Below, piece after piece: positions 7,447 to 16,962 of a stretch of 64,000 nt of DNA. The notes under the pieces were generated by a model. That model did not search any database and was not told the origin of the DNA. It was given only the letters and a program-made list of their open reading frames with translations. The stretch covers positions 1 to 64,000 of the forward strand of contig JAFWBQ010000130.1 in the NCBI GenBank assembly GCA_017507125.1, read 5' to 3'. The translations under genes and the position numbers were made by a program. Within the stretch, counting starts at the first letter, position 1. Every line of letters starts with the position of its first letter. This DNA is from Lentisphaeria bacterium. Its GTDB lineage: Bacteria > Verrucomicrobiota > Lentisphaeria > Victivallales > Victivallaceae.

Positions 7447-9389
7447 GCCGTTCCCGCCATCTTTCAACAGCAGCCACCTACGGGCGGCTGCTTTTGTATG
7501 TAAAACCCTACTGGAAAGTCCTGACGGTCGGTATCATCGCCGGACTTCTGGTGGGGAGTTCTCTTTTTGTGACTCTCATGCTGCTGCCCCAGATGGTGGG
7601 GGCAGTGGAGCCTGCCAATGTGGTCACTTCTGTTCTGCCGGCAAAAAAAGACTCGGAAGTACAGGATCCGAAACTCCGGAAGATGCTCGACCAGGCAGAA
7701 TCCGTCATCCGGAAGTTTCATCTCCCCGCCCAAATCAACGGCAGACAGGTCACTGTAACATGGCCGGTGGAGTGTTCCTTTGACATCGTGGACGGCAGGG
7801 GCTGCATGGCATGGCAGCTGGTTGCACTCTATGGTCTCTTTTTTGTCCTTGCCTGGCTGGTCAAAAGCGTGGCTCACTATATCAACGGTTACTGTACGCG
7901 TTATGTGGGAACAAGAGCCGTGGCAGATCTGCGCGAAGATATCTTCAAACATGTCAGCGGTCAGTCTCTGAAATTTTTCTCAGGGACCGATACCGGCACA
8001 CTTATCAGCCGCTGCACCAATGACACCTCAGTGCTGGAATACTCCGTTTCACACAGCATCGAAGATCTGACCAATGCTCCGCTGCAGATCCTCGGCTGTC
8101 TCTGCGCCATAATCGTTTCATGCCGTCAATATGACAACTATATCCTTTTGCTCATCGTTATTGCCGGGGCCCCCTGCCTGACCATTCCGGTTGTCTTCCT
8201 CGGCAGAAAGATCCGCAAGATCTACAAAAAAAGCTACGCCAGCATCGCCATCGTTTTTGCCAGGATGCATGAAGTCTTCAGCGGTATCACGGCTGTCAAA
8301 GCGTGTCACACCGAAAAAATGGAAATGCAGCGCTTCGAAGATGCCAACAAGCGCTATATCAAACAGGTGGTGCGCGGGATCCGGCTGCAGATGCTGGTTT
8401 CACCAACCATGGAGCTCATGGCAGTCACAGCGGCTCTCATCTTTATGATCTACTGCTACAGCCAGGGGGTCACTCTTTCTGAACTGACTGCTCTTCTGGC
8501 GCCTGTTTTCATGGCGTACCGCCCCCTGAAAGATCTGGCAAAAGTCTTTACTGCGCTTCAGAAATCCATGGCGGGTGCGGATCGTTTCTTTGAACTTATA
8601 GATCAGGATATGGCTCTGCCGGAAAAAAAAGATGCCGTTGAAAAGAAAACCTTCGACACAAGCATCACTGTTGAAAATGTCTCCTTTTCCTACGCTCCCG
8701 GCCAGCAGGTGCTGAAGGATCTGAACTTTGAACTGAAAAAAGGGCAGACTGTGGCAGTCGTGGGCGAAACCGGTTCCGGAAAAAGTACCGTTGCCAATCT
8801 GATCGCCCGCTTTTATGATGTTTCCTCAGGTCAGGTCAGGATCGACGGCACAGATGTCAGAGATATAAAAATCGATTCTCTGCGCCGGATGATCGGCGTT
8901 GTGGGGCAGGTCCCCGTTATTTTCAACGGAACCATTGCTGAAAATATCGCCTACGGCACACCGGAAGCGACCCGGGAAGAGATCGAAAATGCTGCCAGAC
9001 TCGCCAACGCACATGAGTTTATCGTCAACGGCAACCACGCCGAAGGTTACGACTCTGAGTGCGGCGAAAACGGCTGCCGTCTTTCAGGCGGTGAAAAACA
9101 GCGTATCATCATCGCCCGCGCCATTCTGAAAAATCCCCCCATCCTGATCCTTGATGAGGCAACCAGTGCCCTTGACACCGTCACAGAGCGGATGGTTCAG
9201 AATGCACTGAACAAAGCCATGGAAAACCGTACCGTGTTTGCCATAGCCCATCGCCTTGCCACGATCCGGCATGCAGACACCATTCTGGTCATCCGGAAGG
9301 GACAAATCGCCGAAGTCGGCAACCATGAGCAGCTTCTGGCGCTCAATGGTATCTACCGTCATCTTCACGATACTCAATTTACCAAATGA
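7443..9389 (+). CDS. MsbA-like ABC exporter (fused permease/ATPase)
   Basis: 648 residues: N-terminal ABC type-1 exporter membrane domain and C-terminal ATPase. Walker A GETGSGKST near 441, signature LSGGEKQR near 547, Walker B ILILDEATSALD near 566 and the switch His in FAIAHRLAT are all intact. Between the first and second membrane helices is an unusually long soluble loop (about 60-110), bigger than in standard MsbA. Such half-transporters dimerise and flip lipids, lipid-linked sugars or drugs. Overlaps the aminotransferase by 4 bp and the MurC-like gene by 4 bp. Confidence 0.9.
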   Translation: MSRSRHLSTAATYGRLLLYVKPYWKVLTVGIIAGLLVGSSLFVTLMLLPQMVGAVEPANVVTSVLPAKKDSEVQDPKLRKMLDQAESVIRKFHLPAQINGRQVTVTWPVECSFDIVDGRGCMAWQLVALYGLFFVLAWLVKSVAHYINGYCTRYVGTRAVADLREDIFKHVSGQSLKFFSGTDTGTLISRCTNDTSVLEYSVSHSIEDLTNAPLQILGCLCAIIVSCRQYDNYILLLIVIAGAPCLTIPVVFLGRKIRKIYKKSYASIAIVFARMHEVFSGITAVKACHTEKMEMQRFEDANKRYIKQVVRGIRLQMLVSPTMELMAVTAALIFMIYCYSQGVTLSELTALLAPVFMAYRPLKDLAKVFTALQKSMAGADRFFELIDQDMALPEKKDAVEKKTFDTSITVENVSFSYAPGQQVLKDLNFELKKGQTVAVVGETGSGKSTVANLIARFYDVSSGQVRIDGTDVRDIKIDSLRRMIGVVGQVPVIFNGTIAENIAYGTPEATREEIENAARLANAHEFIVNGNHAEGYDSECGENGCRLSGGEKQRIIIARAILKNPPILILDEATSALDTVTERMVQNALNKAMENRTVFAIAHRLATIRHADTILVIRKGQIAEVGNHEQLLALNGIYRHLHDTQFTK

Positions 9390-10618
9390 AAAAAATCCAC
9401 TTTATCGGCATAGGCGGCGCCGGAATGGCTCCTCTGGCACAACTTGCGCTGCACTCCGGCGTCACTGTTTCAGGTTCTGACACTTCTCTTTCAGCCAAAT
9501 CGGAACACCTGAAGGCTCTCGGCGCCGAAGTCTTTTACGGACACAATAAAGAGCATCTTTCTTCTGACACAGAGCTTGTGGTCTACTCTTCGGCAGTCAC
9601 AGAGAAAAATCCTGAGCGCCAGCGTGCCGCAGAGCTGGGGATCCCCCAACTGAGACGCGGAGAGTTTCTGGGGATCTTTGCCAAACGTTTCAAACGTGTT
9701 GCCGCCGTCTCAGGTTCTCATGGAAAAAGCTCCATCACCGCCATGCTCTGCACCATTCTTGAATCCTGCGGTTGTGAGCCTGGAGCCCTTATCGGTGCCG
9801 CCCGCATCAAAGGAGAATCCGCCCTGTCGGGCAACGGCGATATCTTTGTGACCGAAGTGGATGAATCCGACGGCACACACATCTGCGTTGTCCCCTTTCT
9901 GGGGATCGTCCCCAATATTGACGAAGATCACGAATGGAGCGTGGGCGGCGCTGAAGCATTGAAAGAAAATTTCAGGACATTCGGCAGAAATTCTGCCCGG
10001 CTTCTTATTGCTGATACGCCTGAACTCAGAAGTTTCTACGCAGGACATCCCAATGTGATCACAGCTCCCCAGCCGGATAATTTTGCCGGATTCCACGGTT
10101 TTATGGCAAAAAATGCCGCTCTCGCCGTTGAAGCGGCGGTGCAGCTGGGCGTCCCCCGCGACGATGCCGTCGAGGCCGTCAGAAGTTTTTCCGGCATTGA
10201 GCGCCGGATGCAGCTTTTGTGTAAAAAAGAGGGCAACATCTATCTCGAAGATTACGCCCACCACCCCTCAGAGGTCCGCAGTTCCATTGAACTTGTCCGG
10301 CAGCTTTACCCCGGAAAAGAGCTGCTCGTGGTCTTTCAGCCCCACCGGTATGCCCGGCTTGAACGCTTTTTCGCCGGCTTTTGCAGCGCCCTTGATCTGG
10401 CGGATCGTGTCATCGTCACACCGGTTTTTGCCGCCTGGTGTGAAAGCGGTTCCGTTGACGGCGCCGCCCTCGCACGACGGCTTGAACGGGGGATCTATAC
10501 CGACGCCCCATGGAGCGAAATCGCCGCAGAACTCCAAAAACTTGATGGGGGTAAAGTGATCCTCATCCTCGGAGCGGGAGATATTTCAGAATTGACCGGC
10601 TTGCTCAGGGATCACTGA
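9386..10618 (+). CDS. murC: MurC-like Mur ligase
   Basis: 410 residues. N-terminal dinucleotide-type fold with FIGIGGAGMAPLA, P-loop GSHGKSS near 110-116, acidic metal-binding VTEVDESDG, VPNIDEDH, and C-terminal DYAHHPSE and FQPHRYAR, all MurC hallmarks. MurC joins L-alanine to UDP-N-acetylmuramate. Two oddities: it is some 50-80 residues shorter than typical MurC, and the P-loop has Ser where GTHGKTT is usual. No other mur genes are near, so it could be the housekeeping enzyme or a paralogue acting on a related sugar acid. Overlaps the exporter by 4 bp. Confidence 0.75.
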   Translation: MKKIHFIGIGGAGMAPLAQLALHSGVTVSGSDTSLSAKSEHLKALGAEVFYGHNKEHLSSDTELVVYSSAVTEKNPERQRAAELGIPQLRRGEFLGIFAKRFKRVAAVSGSHGKSSITAMLCTILESCGCEPGALIGAARIKGESALSGNGDIFVTEVDESDGTHICVVPFLGIVPNIDEDHEWSVGGAEALKENFRTFGRNSARLLIADTPELRSFYAGHPNVITAPQPDNFAGFHGFMAKNAALAVEAAVQLGVPRDDAVEAVRSFSGIERRMQLLCKKEGNIYLEDYAHHPSEVRSSIELVRQLYPGKELLVVFQPHRYARLERFFAGFCSALDLADRVIVTPVFAAWCESGSVDGAALARRLERGIYTDAPWSEIAAELQKLDGGKVILILGAGDISELTGLLRDH

Positions 10619-10626
10619 AGAACCAA

Positions 10627-12123
10627 ATGAAGCGCCACACCTATGAGCTGCCTCCTGAACTGGATCAGACGGCAAGAAAAAATACCGGTGCCTTTTATAC
10701 CCCGGATCATATTGTGGACTTTATGGTCTCCGAAGTGCTGAGAGAGCGCCGACTCCCCCTGCGGATCTGTGATTTTTCCTGCGGCGGAGGCGCATTTCTT
10801 TCCGGAGTCCTGCGCTATGTCAGAAAACATGCGCCGGAGTGCTGCAGCGAGTGCTGCCGGAACCTGACCGGCATTGATATCAATCCCCGCGCCCTGGAAC
10901 TTGCCCGGAAAAATCTGCCCGACATTCCGGAAGAAAACTTTATCTGCGCCGATACCCTTGAGCTGGATTTTCCCGGGGAAAAGAAGTTTGACATCATCAT
11001 CGGCAACCCGCCCTACCGCTGCGGCGGCGTAAAAAACAATGCCGCCTTTGGCGCTGAGCAGCAGAAAAAACTTAAAAACCGCTTCAACAACAGCTTTGAG
11101 TACAAGATGAACCTTTTCGCTCTTTTTGTGGAGCAGAGTACCCGTATGGCAGAGGAATTTTCGCTCATTGTGCCGGATTCTCTTCTTTGCGGCAGGTATT
11201 TTTCCAAACTGCGCCGCTATCTGACTGAAAAGTTTTTTCTGAAAGGGATCTATCTTCTTGAAAAACCGTCATTTGACGCAGCTCCCGGAAACGCTGTCAT
11301 CATCCACGGCTGTGCCGGAAAAGTGCCTTCGACACCATCTCTCAAATGCGCCTGCTTTGCTCCGGGAAAACTTGAGACAGCTGCTGAAAGTGATTTTCAC
11401 CTTACAGATCAGCGGCGTTTTGCCGCAGAGAGCCGTTGCCGTTTTCAGTTGGCATTTTCGGAGCGGCAGGAAAAACTTGTCCGCAAACTGCTTGCCCCCG
11501 GCCCCAGGGTCAGGGATCTCTTCTCATTTGCAAGCGGCATTATCAGCCGGAAAGGGAAGCACTCCATCATCGCTTCCCCCTCAGAGCCAGATGCTGTTCC
11601 CGGCATCATTTACGGCAGGGAAATACACCCTTTTGAAACGGCATGGGAAGGGGGCCGGCTCAGGATCTCAGCAGAAAATATCAAAAGTGGCCTCAACCAT
11701 GAACGTTATGCCGGTGAAAAAATATTTGTCAGGCAGACCGGTTCCCAATTGATCGCCGCCGTTTGCAGAGAAAAAATCTACGCTCTCAACAACTGCCATG
11801 TGGGAACAGCACTCTCAGATTTTCCGGCAGATACCCTGACCGCACTGCTGAACAGCACTCTGATGAACTCTCTCTACCGCTATCTCTCAGGAGAGCACAA
11901 CCGGAACTTTGCCCAGATCGACATCGACCTGCTCAATGCTCTTCCTCTGCGGCGGACACCGGAATTTGACCGTTTCGCAGCCGAATGTGCCAGGGATCCC
12001 CGTGCCAGAAAAGAGTTGGACGCCCATTGCGCCCGCCTTTTTGAACTGACGCCCGAAGAGATCCGGTTGGCAGACAGCTTTCTGAGCCCTTCAGTTGCGG
12101 CAGTATGCGGCATAGAGCCATGA
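10627..12123 (+). CDS. N6-adenine DNA methyltransferase (TaqI/Eco57I-like)
   Basis: 498 residues. N-terminal catalytic domain with NTGAFYTP (motif X-like), SAM-binding ICDFSCGGGAFLSG near 47-60 and catalytic NPPY near 127, the signature of N6-adenine methylases. The C-terminal half, with LLNSTLMNSLYRY and NFAQIDIDLLNALPL, is typical of the TaqI-like target-recognition domain. No endonuclease domain or neighbouring restriction gene is visible, so it appears solitary. It starts 8 bp after the MurC-like gene and its 3' end overlaps the convergent FAD oxidoreductase by 33 bp. Confidence 0.85.
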   Translation: MKRHTYELPPELDQTARKNTGAFYTPDHIVDFMVSEVLRERRLPLRICDFSCGGGAFLSGVLRYVRKHAPECCSECCRNLTGIDINPRALELARKNLPDIPEENFICADTLELDFPGEKKFDIIIGNPPYRCGGVKNNAAFGAEQQKKLKNRFNNSFEYKMNLFALFVEQSTRMAEEFSLIVPDSLLCGRYFSKLRRYLTEKFFLKGIYLLEKPSFDAAPGNAVIIHGCAGKVPSTPSLKCACFAPGKLETAAESDFHLTDQRRFAAESRCRFQLAFSERQEKLVRKLLAPGPRVRDLFSFASGIISRKGKHSIIASPSEPDAVPGIIYGREIHPFETAWEGGRLRISAENIKSGLNHERYAGEKIFVRQTGSQLIAAVCREKIYALNNCHVGTALSDFPADTLTALLNSTLMNSLYRYLSGEHNRNFAQIDIDLLNALPLRRTPEFDRFAAECARDPRARKELDAHCARLFELTPEEIRLADSFLSPSVAAVCGIEP

Positions 12124-14742
12124 CGGAACTGAAGAGTACAGCTCAAGACGCTTCCGGGCAATGGGATTTTCCGGATCACAGGCTGCAAGAGCTTTAAGCA
12201 GATACAGCTCCTTGAGCTGATTTGTTCTCTGAAGATTGTCACAGGGATCCTGACTGTTTTCTTCAATGATCTCCCTGAAAGATCTTTCAACTGTGCCGGA
12301 GAGTTTTTCTGTCTCAAGAAGTTTTTCAAGCCAGGGCACCGCCTCTTGGCAGGGGGCTTTCTGAAGCAGCAGCGACAGGGCCCGGAAATGTGAAAAAGCA
12401 TCATCTGCACTCAAAGTCTTCAGCACTCCCAGCACAGCTTTGCCGTCATCTCCTGAAGCAATTTTTGACAGAGCAATGATCCGGGCGTCAAGGGGCGAAG
12501 CAGCCGGTCCGAACTGCCCCATTCCTCTGTATTCCCATCCTTTATCCCATGAGGCACTGCTGATGGCAGAGATCAGAACCTCTCTGCCGCTGTCATTGCT
12601 CAAAAATGCCATAAGGGCGGCAATATCAGGCTCCCCGGTCTCTGCCAGACGTTTGACCAGTCGGGGCAGTTCCCCCTCAGGATCCCGGAACGCAGCAGCA
12701 AACTCCGCAAATTCCGGCACCGCCTTATCCGGATCATAACCATCCTGTTCAAAAAGGACATTTGCGGGCAAATTCCCGATGGAACAGAGCATTCTTTTAA
12801 GTTCCTGTATATCCACATGGCGCACGGTCAAATTTCTGATGGCGGTCATACCGGCGGCAAGACCGGCGGCAAATCCCTGATTCTGGACGTCGGCTTCCAT
12901 GCGTACCACCGGCATAGCGTCCCGATGGGCGCTGATCCCCAACCCTGTGACCAGCAATCCGTCAAGTCCGGAAGGCAGCAGAGCCCGATATGGGACCTTG
13001 GCAGTCAGGGGCTCTTCAGAAGTGGGCTTGAGCAGAAAGAGACCATGTACAGTAAATCCGTGGGTATCAAAATTGCTGACAGCTTCAACGATGGTGTCAT
13101 GATAGGTGCGTCCGAGTAAAAAATCTTCAGGTTTGAGCTGCAGATCCCCTTTGATACGCCGCCGTTCCCGGGTACCGATGACTGAAGCGATATCAAACTC
13201 CGCCTGATATTTTTCCCTGCCCCGGACCCAGGCGGAAGTAGCATCCAGAGTATCAGAGTCTGCTGCAAAACAGTAGTCGCAGTTGGCATATCCCACACCG
13301 GGATTGGCACGGCTGATGCCGGATCCCTGCAAAGCAGGCTCAAGGGTATCGGCAAATTCACAGGAAGCACCGGCGGCGGCAGCCACATCAGCGTTGCCGG
13401 TGGCGTCGATGACGGCAGAGCTTTCCCACAGACGGCATCCGTCAGGGGAGGCGCTGATGATGCCGCAAACCAGATTGCCCCGGCGCAAAGCTCCCACGGC
13501 GATGGTATTGAATAAGAGTTTCACACCGCCCCGCAGAGCTGCACAGAGATAGTGATGCTGTTTCCATTCAATGTTCCACTTTCTGCCTTGGGGTGGGTAA
13601 AGTGTATTGTTTTCCCCCATTTCAGCCACACATTTATCCAGCTCGCAGCTGTATCCCCGGCGGTTGCCGAACCAGTAACTGCCGATGCGTCCCTGAGTGG
13701 TCAGACCGCCCAGATGGCAGGAGCTTTCCAGACAGAGCACCTCGGCGGCACTGCGTGCGGCACCGATGGCAGCAGGAGCGCCGCCTGTGCCGCCGCCTGC
13801 AACGATAACATGCGTCCGGCCGCCGGAAGGAATGGAGCTGAGTCTGAAAGGGAGTTTTGCACAATTCTTGTAACGCGGCGCATTGTCAAAGCGCACAGCG
13901 GCAAAGTCGAACCCGCCTTTTTCACCGGGGATCCGTAAATCGTTTCCGGGACGGCAAAGCTGAAGCATATCCAAAGCGCCCTGAGAATCGGTCACAAAGG
14001 GATAACGTTCAGAAGGTCTGAAGCCTGAAATCAGAGCGGAAGGAAGTGAAAATGTACAGCTGTCAGGCGCAAAAACCTGAGCGGGAGCCCAGGTAAGCTG
14101 CCGCATTTCGGCCTCGATGCGGCACATTTCCTGCCAACTGCCATTGTGGAACCAGAAAGGCGCAGAGGCCCGGTAGAGAGGATACTCTTCACCGGCAAAA
14201 GAAAATCCCGGCTTGAGCTGGATCACTTCAAGATTGCTGTCAGCCGGAGGCGGCGCTCCGGCAAGGATCCTTTCCACAATATAGTCACCGGGGACAAACT
14301 CTCTCTCAGGAGCTCCGGCGACGGTACTGCTCCAACGTCTCAGGGATCCATCCAGAAGCACTTTTGCCCGTACCGCAACAAGTCCTGACCGGCAGGCAAG
14401 AAGCATACCGGCAAAGCTGCCGTTTTCATCTTCGATGCGCCGCACAGGAAAACAGCGGTAAAAGAAGGGGATCCCGGCATCGACCAGTTTCCGTTCCAGC
14501 AGCCGTTTGAGATACATGGGAACCGGCAACTCTTTTGGAAAGCGGGGGAAGAGTTCCAGATCGGGCATCGCGGCATGAAAATCCAGGGTACTCCCGGGGC
14601 CTTCGCCGCAGTAGTTACGGGGGATTGCTGCGAAAACTGAAACTTTTTCGGCAGCAAGAGCGGCGGCGGCACGGACCGACTCAACAGAACCGCCGGTCAT
14701 CAATACATCAACATCAGCAATAACAGGCACATTGATAATCAT
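12091..14742 (-). CDS. FAD-dependent oxidoreductase (two FAD-type folds)
   Basis: 883 residues. Two Rossmann-like openings are present: a degenerate one at the N-terminus (ADVDVLMTGGSVESVRAAAA, ~8-27) and a full one near 308 (HVIVAGGGTGGAPAAIGAA) followed by ECxxxxGG-like CHLGGLTTQGRIG. The second half resembles FAD-dependent oxidoreductases of the PF12831 type seen near sugar-degradation genes in PVC and Bacteroidetes. The last ~150 residues are helical repeats. No signal peptide. It lies 6 bp after the MarR regulator gene, which probably controls it. Substrate unknown. Confidence 0.75.
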   Translation of the reverse strand: MIINVPVIADVDVLMTGGSVESVRAAAALAAEKVSVFAAIPRNYCGEGPGSTLDFHAAMPDLELFPRFPKELPVPMYLKRLLERKLVDAGIPFFYRCFPVRRIEDENGSFAGMLLACRSGLVAVRAKVLLDGSLRRWSSTVAGAPEREFVPGDYIVERILAGAPPPADSNLEVIQLKPGFSFAGEEYPLYRASAPFWFHNGSWQEMCRIEAEMRQLTWAPAQVFAPDSCTFSLPSALISGFRPSERYPFVTDSQGALDMLQLCRPGNDLRIPGEKGGFDFAAVRFDNAPRYKNCAKLPFRLSSIPSGGRTHVIVAGGGTGGAPAAIGAARSAAEVLCLESSCHLGGLTTQGRIGSYWFGNRRGYSCELDKCVAEMGENNTLYPPQGRKWNIEWKQHHYLCAALRGGVKLLFNTIAVGALRRGNLVCGIISASPDGCRLWESSAVIDATGNADVAAAAGASCEFADTLEPALQGSGISRANPGVGYANCDYCFAADSDTLDATSAWVRGREKYQAEFDIASVIGTRERRRIKGDLQLKPEDFLLGRTYHDTIVEAVSNFDTHGFTVHGLFLLKPTSEEPLTAKVPYRALLPSGLDGLLVTGLGISAHRDAMPVVRMEADVQNQGFAAGLAAGMTAIRNLTVRHVDIQELKRMLCSIGNLPANVLFEQDGYDPDKAVPEFAEFAAAFRDPEGELPRLVKRLAETGEPDIAALMAFLSNDSGREVLISAISSASWDKGWEYRGMGQFGPAASPLDARIIALSKIASGDDGKAVLGVLKTLSADDAFSHFRALSLLLQKAPCQEAVPWLEKLLETEKLSGTVERSFREIIEENSQDPCDNLQRTNQLKELYLLKALAACDPENPIARKRLELYSSVPSWLYAAYCRN

Positions 14743-14748
14743 AGTCTC

Positions 14749-15216
14749 TTACTTCCTCTGTTCATCGGCGCGTCTGCTTACAAAATCGTTGAACCGCGCT
14801 GTACAACGGAAAAACATTTCCTGTTCTTCAGGAGAAAGAGTTGCAGCAAATTCGGCAGTGATCTCAGTAAAGCGCTCTTCGATCCGTTTAAAGTGTTCAT
14901 AAAGTTCCGGAATCAGCTGTATTCTGACCTGGCGCCGATCCTCAGGATCCTGTTTGCGTTCCAGAATTTTTTTCCGCACCAGCACGTCGACCATTTCTGA
15001 GGCGGCGGCGGCGGTGGTGCCAAGTTTCTGCGCCACGCTTTTGAGAGCGATGCCTGTACCGGCAAGAGAGGTAAGTTCGAAAACGGTCCGCACCATCTTG
15101 AGCTGGCTCACAGTGACCTGATAAAACATGGAAAACTTCCGGGAGTCCGAATAAATCACCTTCATGTTCTCACTGATACCGAATAGGTCACGCCACAATT
15201 GTTCAGAACTCTCCAC
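14749..15216 (-). CDS. MarR-family transcriptional regulator
   Basis: 155 residues, normal MarR length. Winged-helix core with SVAQKLGTTAAAASEMVDVLVRKK as the recognition region and the conserved wing DPEDRRQVRIQL around 96-107. MarR proteins bind DNA as dimers and release it upon ligand binding, often repressing their own operon. The promoter upstream holds a perfect inverted repeat between -35 and -10. First gene of a two-gene unit with the FAD oxidoreductase. Confidence 0.9.
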   Translation of the reverse strand: MESSEQLWRDLFGISENMKVIYSDSRKFSMFYQVTVSQLKMVRTVFELTSLAGTGIALKSVAQKLGTTAAAASEMVDVLVRKKILERKQDPEDRRQVRIQLIPELYEHFKRIEERFTEITAEFAATLSPEEQEMFFRCTARFNDFVSRRADEQRK

Positions 15217-15267
15217 AGTCCATTCCCCCTGTCATTAAAGAAGTCTTCAAAAAATCTGCACGGAGGT

Positions 15268-15296
15268 AATATAACATCTCTCAGGAGATATTGCAA
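15268..15296 (-). promoter_or_regulatory. marR promoter with operator-like palindrome
   Basis: TTGCAA at 15291-15296, spacer 17, TATATT at 15268-15273. The spacer contains the perfect inverted repeat ATCTC-TCAG-GAGAT (15276-15289), a good position for autorepression by the MarR protein. Confidence 0.6.
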
Positions 15297-15303
15297 GAAA
15301 GAA

Positions 15304-16956
15304 TCACTTTTCTTTAAATTTTTCCTGAAAATTACGCTTCCCCCGCCAGAGCATATATCTGCGTCCCTGCGGGGAAAAGTTTTCGGGCAGCAGATTTGTC
15401 CAGCTCCATTTCGGATTCTGGGGGAATTCACTGCTGATGAGGTAGACCACACGCGCTTGAGTATCCGGCAGGTGATCCGCCGAAGGCAGATGGATAACCT
15501 TTGTACCGGTATAAAAAAGTTCGCCATAAAGAGATTCAGTACCAGTTTTGTAAAGGGTGATCCCCGTTGAAGAGACGCCGGAATCTCTTTGGAGAACCTC
15601 GCGGATGGTACGCCCGAAGCTGCCTTTGGAGTTATCCTGCGCCTGATAACGGAGCATGATGGTACTGTAAAAAATGCTTCCCATAAGAGAAATCGAAAAT
15701 AAAACGATCCAGACCGGCATCCTTTCTCTCATACTCCGCAAAATCACCCAGATACCTGCCAGAGCAGCCATTGCCAGCAGAGCCGTGGGAAGCAGTTCCG
15801 GAGCGGAACGGAAATTGAGAGAAAGTCCGAGACTGAAACACTTTGCCAGAAGTTTTTCCTCTCCCCATATACCGATGGCGATCATCATGATGACCAGCAG
15901 AGCCATATATTCCGCTGCGGGAGCCAGTTTTCTCAACCCTTCACCGAAACGGCGCATTCCCAGCTCGTAGTAGACGCCGCAGAGAATGGAAAGTGCCCCG
16001 GGCAGATAAAAGAGTTCTCTGCCGTCTCCCTGAGGGATAAGCCAGAGAATAAAAGCGGTCACAATGATCTGCACCCGCAGGTATTTGCTGAAGAGGGGTT
16101 TGTTGTCGATGCGCTGCAAAGCGGCGCAAAAGGGGATCCATGCGATAAAGCTCCAGGGGAAAAGGCGCAGGGGCAGACGGAACCAGTAAAGCAGGAACTC
16201 ACCCAGATAGTCAGGATCGGTGAAACCTCTGAAAAACAGCGTTCCCGCAGTTGTCCGCTCCATGTTCCATTGGATGGCGAATTTCCCCAAACACCCCAGC
16301 AGCACCACAAAAAGTGCCGCAAGGAACCCCCAATTCCGGTACTTTGCGCGTCCGGCGATAAGTCTGCGTAAAAAGAAGACGGGAACCAGAAAGAGAGTTA
16401 TGACCAGAAATCCGCCGGAAAAAAAACCGGCCATAAGCAGTAAGGCACACAAGGGCCATGCCAAATTCCACTGACTCCGGCGCAGACCGAAATAAAAAAG
16501 GCTCATCTGAGCGGCAAGAAGCCAGAAGGCGCTCATCGCCTGGGGGGAGCCGGAAACCCCTTTATCCAACATGAGCAGAGTTGACGAATACATGGCGGCG
16601 CCAACCAGTCCGGCGCGTTTGCCGTGGCCCGAAGCGGCGGAAAAATAAACCAGCACAGAACCGGCAGCAATAAAAAAGACTGTGACCAGCCGGAGTGCTG
16701 TTTCCATGGAAATGCCCAGACTCCGGTAAAGAAAGGAACAGAGGGCCGGATAAATGGGATAGGCGTTACGCACCGGGATCCCGTGTACGGTCACCATGGG
16801 ATTTTTCAACGTAAACTCAAGGGATTGCACTGCATAGATGCACTCCTGCCGGAAAAGCTCCCGGGGAAAAATGACCCAGGCGCCGTACATAAGCACAAAC
16901 GCTCCGGCGATGAGCAATGCCCCGAACCAGGGGCTTATGTTACTTTCCCGGTACAT
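15304..16956 (-). CDS. ArnT/PMT-like membrane glycosyltransferase (GT39-type)
   Basis: 550 residues with about 10-12 hydrophobic segments. The N-terminus (one helix, then FPRELFRQECIYA with an acidic pair in the first loop) follows the pattern of polyprenyl-phosphate-dependent glycosyltransferases such as ArnT and protein mannosyltransferases, whose first periplasmic loop holds the catalytic acidic residue. A C-terminal soluble part of ~100 residues follows. Likely substrate: a lipid-linked sugar moved to an envelope acceptor, which is inference. The gene begins 6 bp after the metallo-hydrolase gene and ends the tsaD operon. Confidence 0.65.
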   Translation of the reverse strand: MYRESNISPWFGALLIAGAFVLMYGAWVIFPRELFRQECIYAVQSLEFTLKNPMVTVHGIPVRNAYPIYPALCSFLYRSLGISMETALRLVTVFFIAAGSVLVYFSAASGHGKRAGLVGAAMYSSTLLMLDKGVSGSPQAMSAFWLLAAQMSLFYFGLRRSQWNLAWPLCALLLMAGFFSGGFLVITLFLVPVFFLRRLIAGRAKYRNWGFLAALFVVLLGCLGKFAIQWNMERTTAGTLFFRGFTDPDYLGEFLLYWFRLPLRLFPWSFIAWIPFCAALQRIDNKPLFSKYLRVQIIVTAFILWLIPQGDGRELFYLPGALSILCGVYYELGMRRFGEGLRKLAPAAEYMALLVIMMIAIGIWGEEKLLAKCFSLGLSLNFRSAPELLPTALLAMAALAGIWVILRSMRERMPVWIVLFSISLMGSIFYSTIMLRYQAQDNSKGSFGRTIREVLQRDSGVSSTGITLYKTGTESLYGELFYTGTKVIHLPSADHLPDTQARVVYLISSEFPQNPKWSWTNLLPENFSPQGRRYMLWRGKRNFQEKFKEK

Positions 16957-16962
16957 CCCTTA

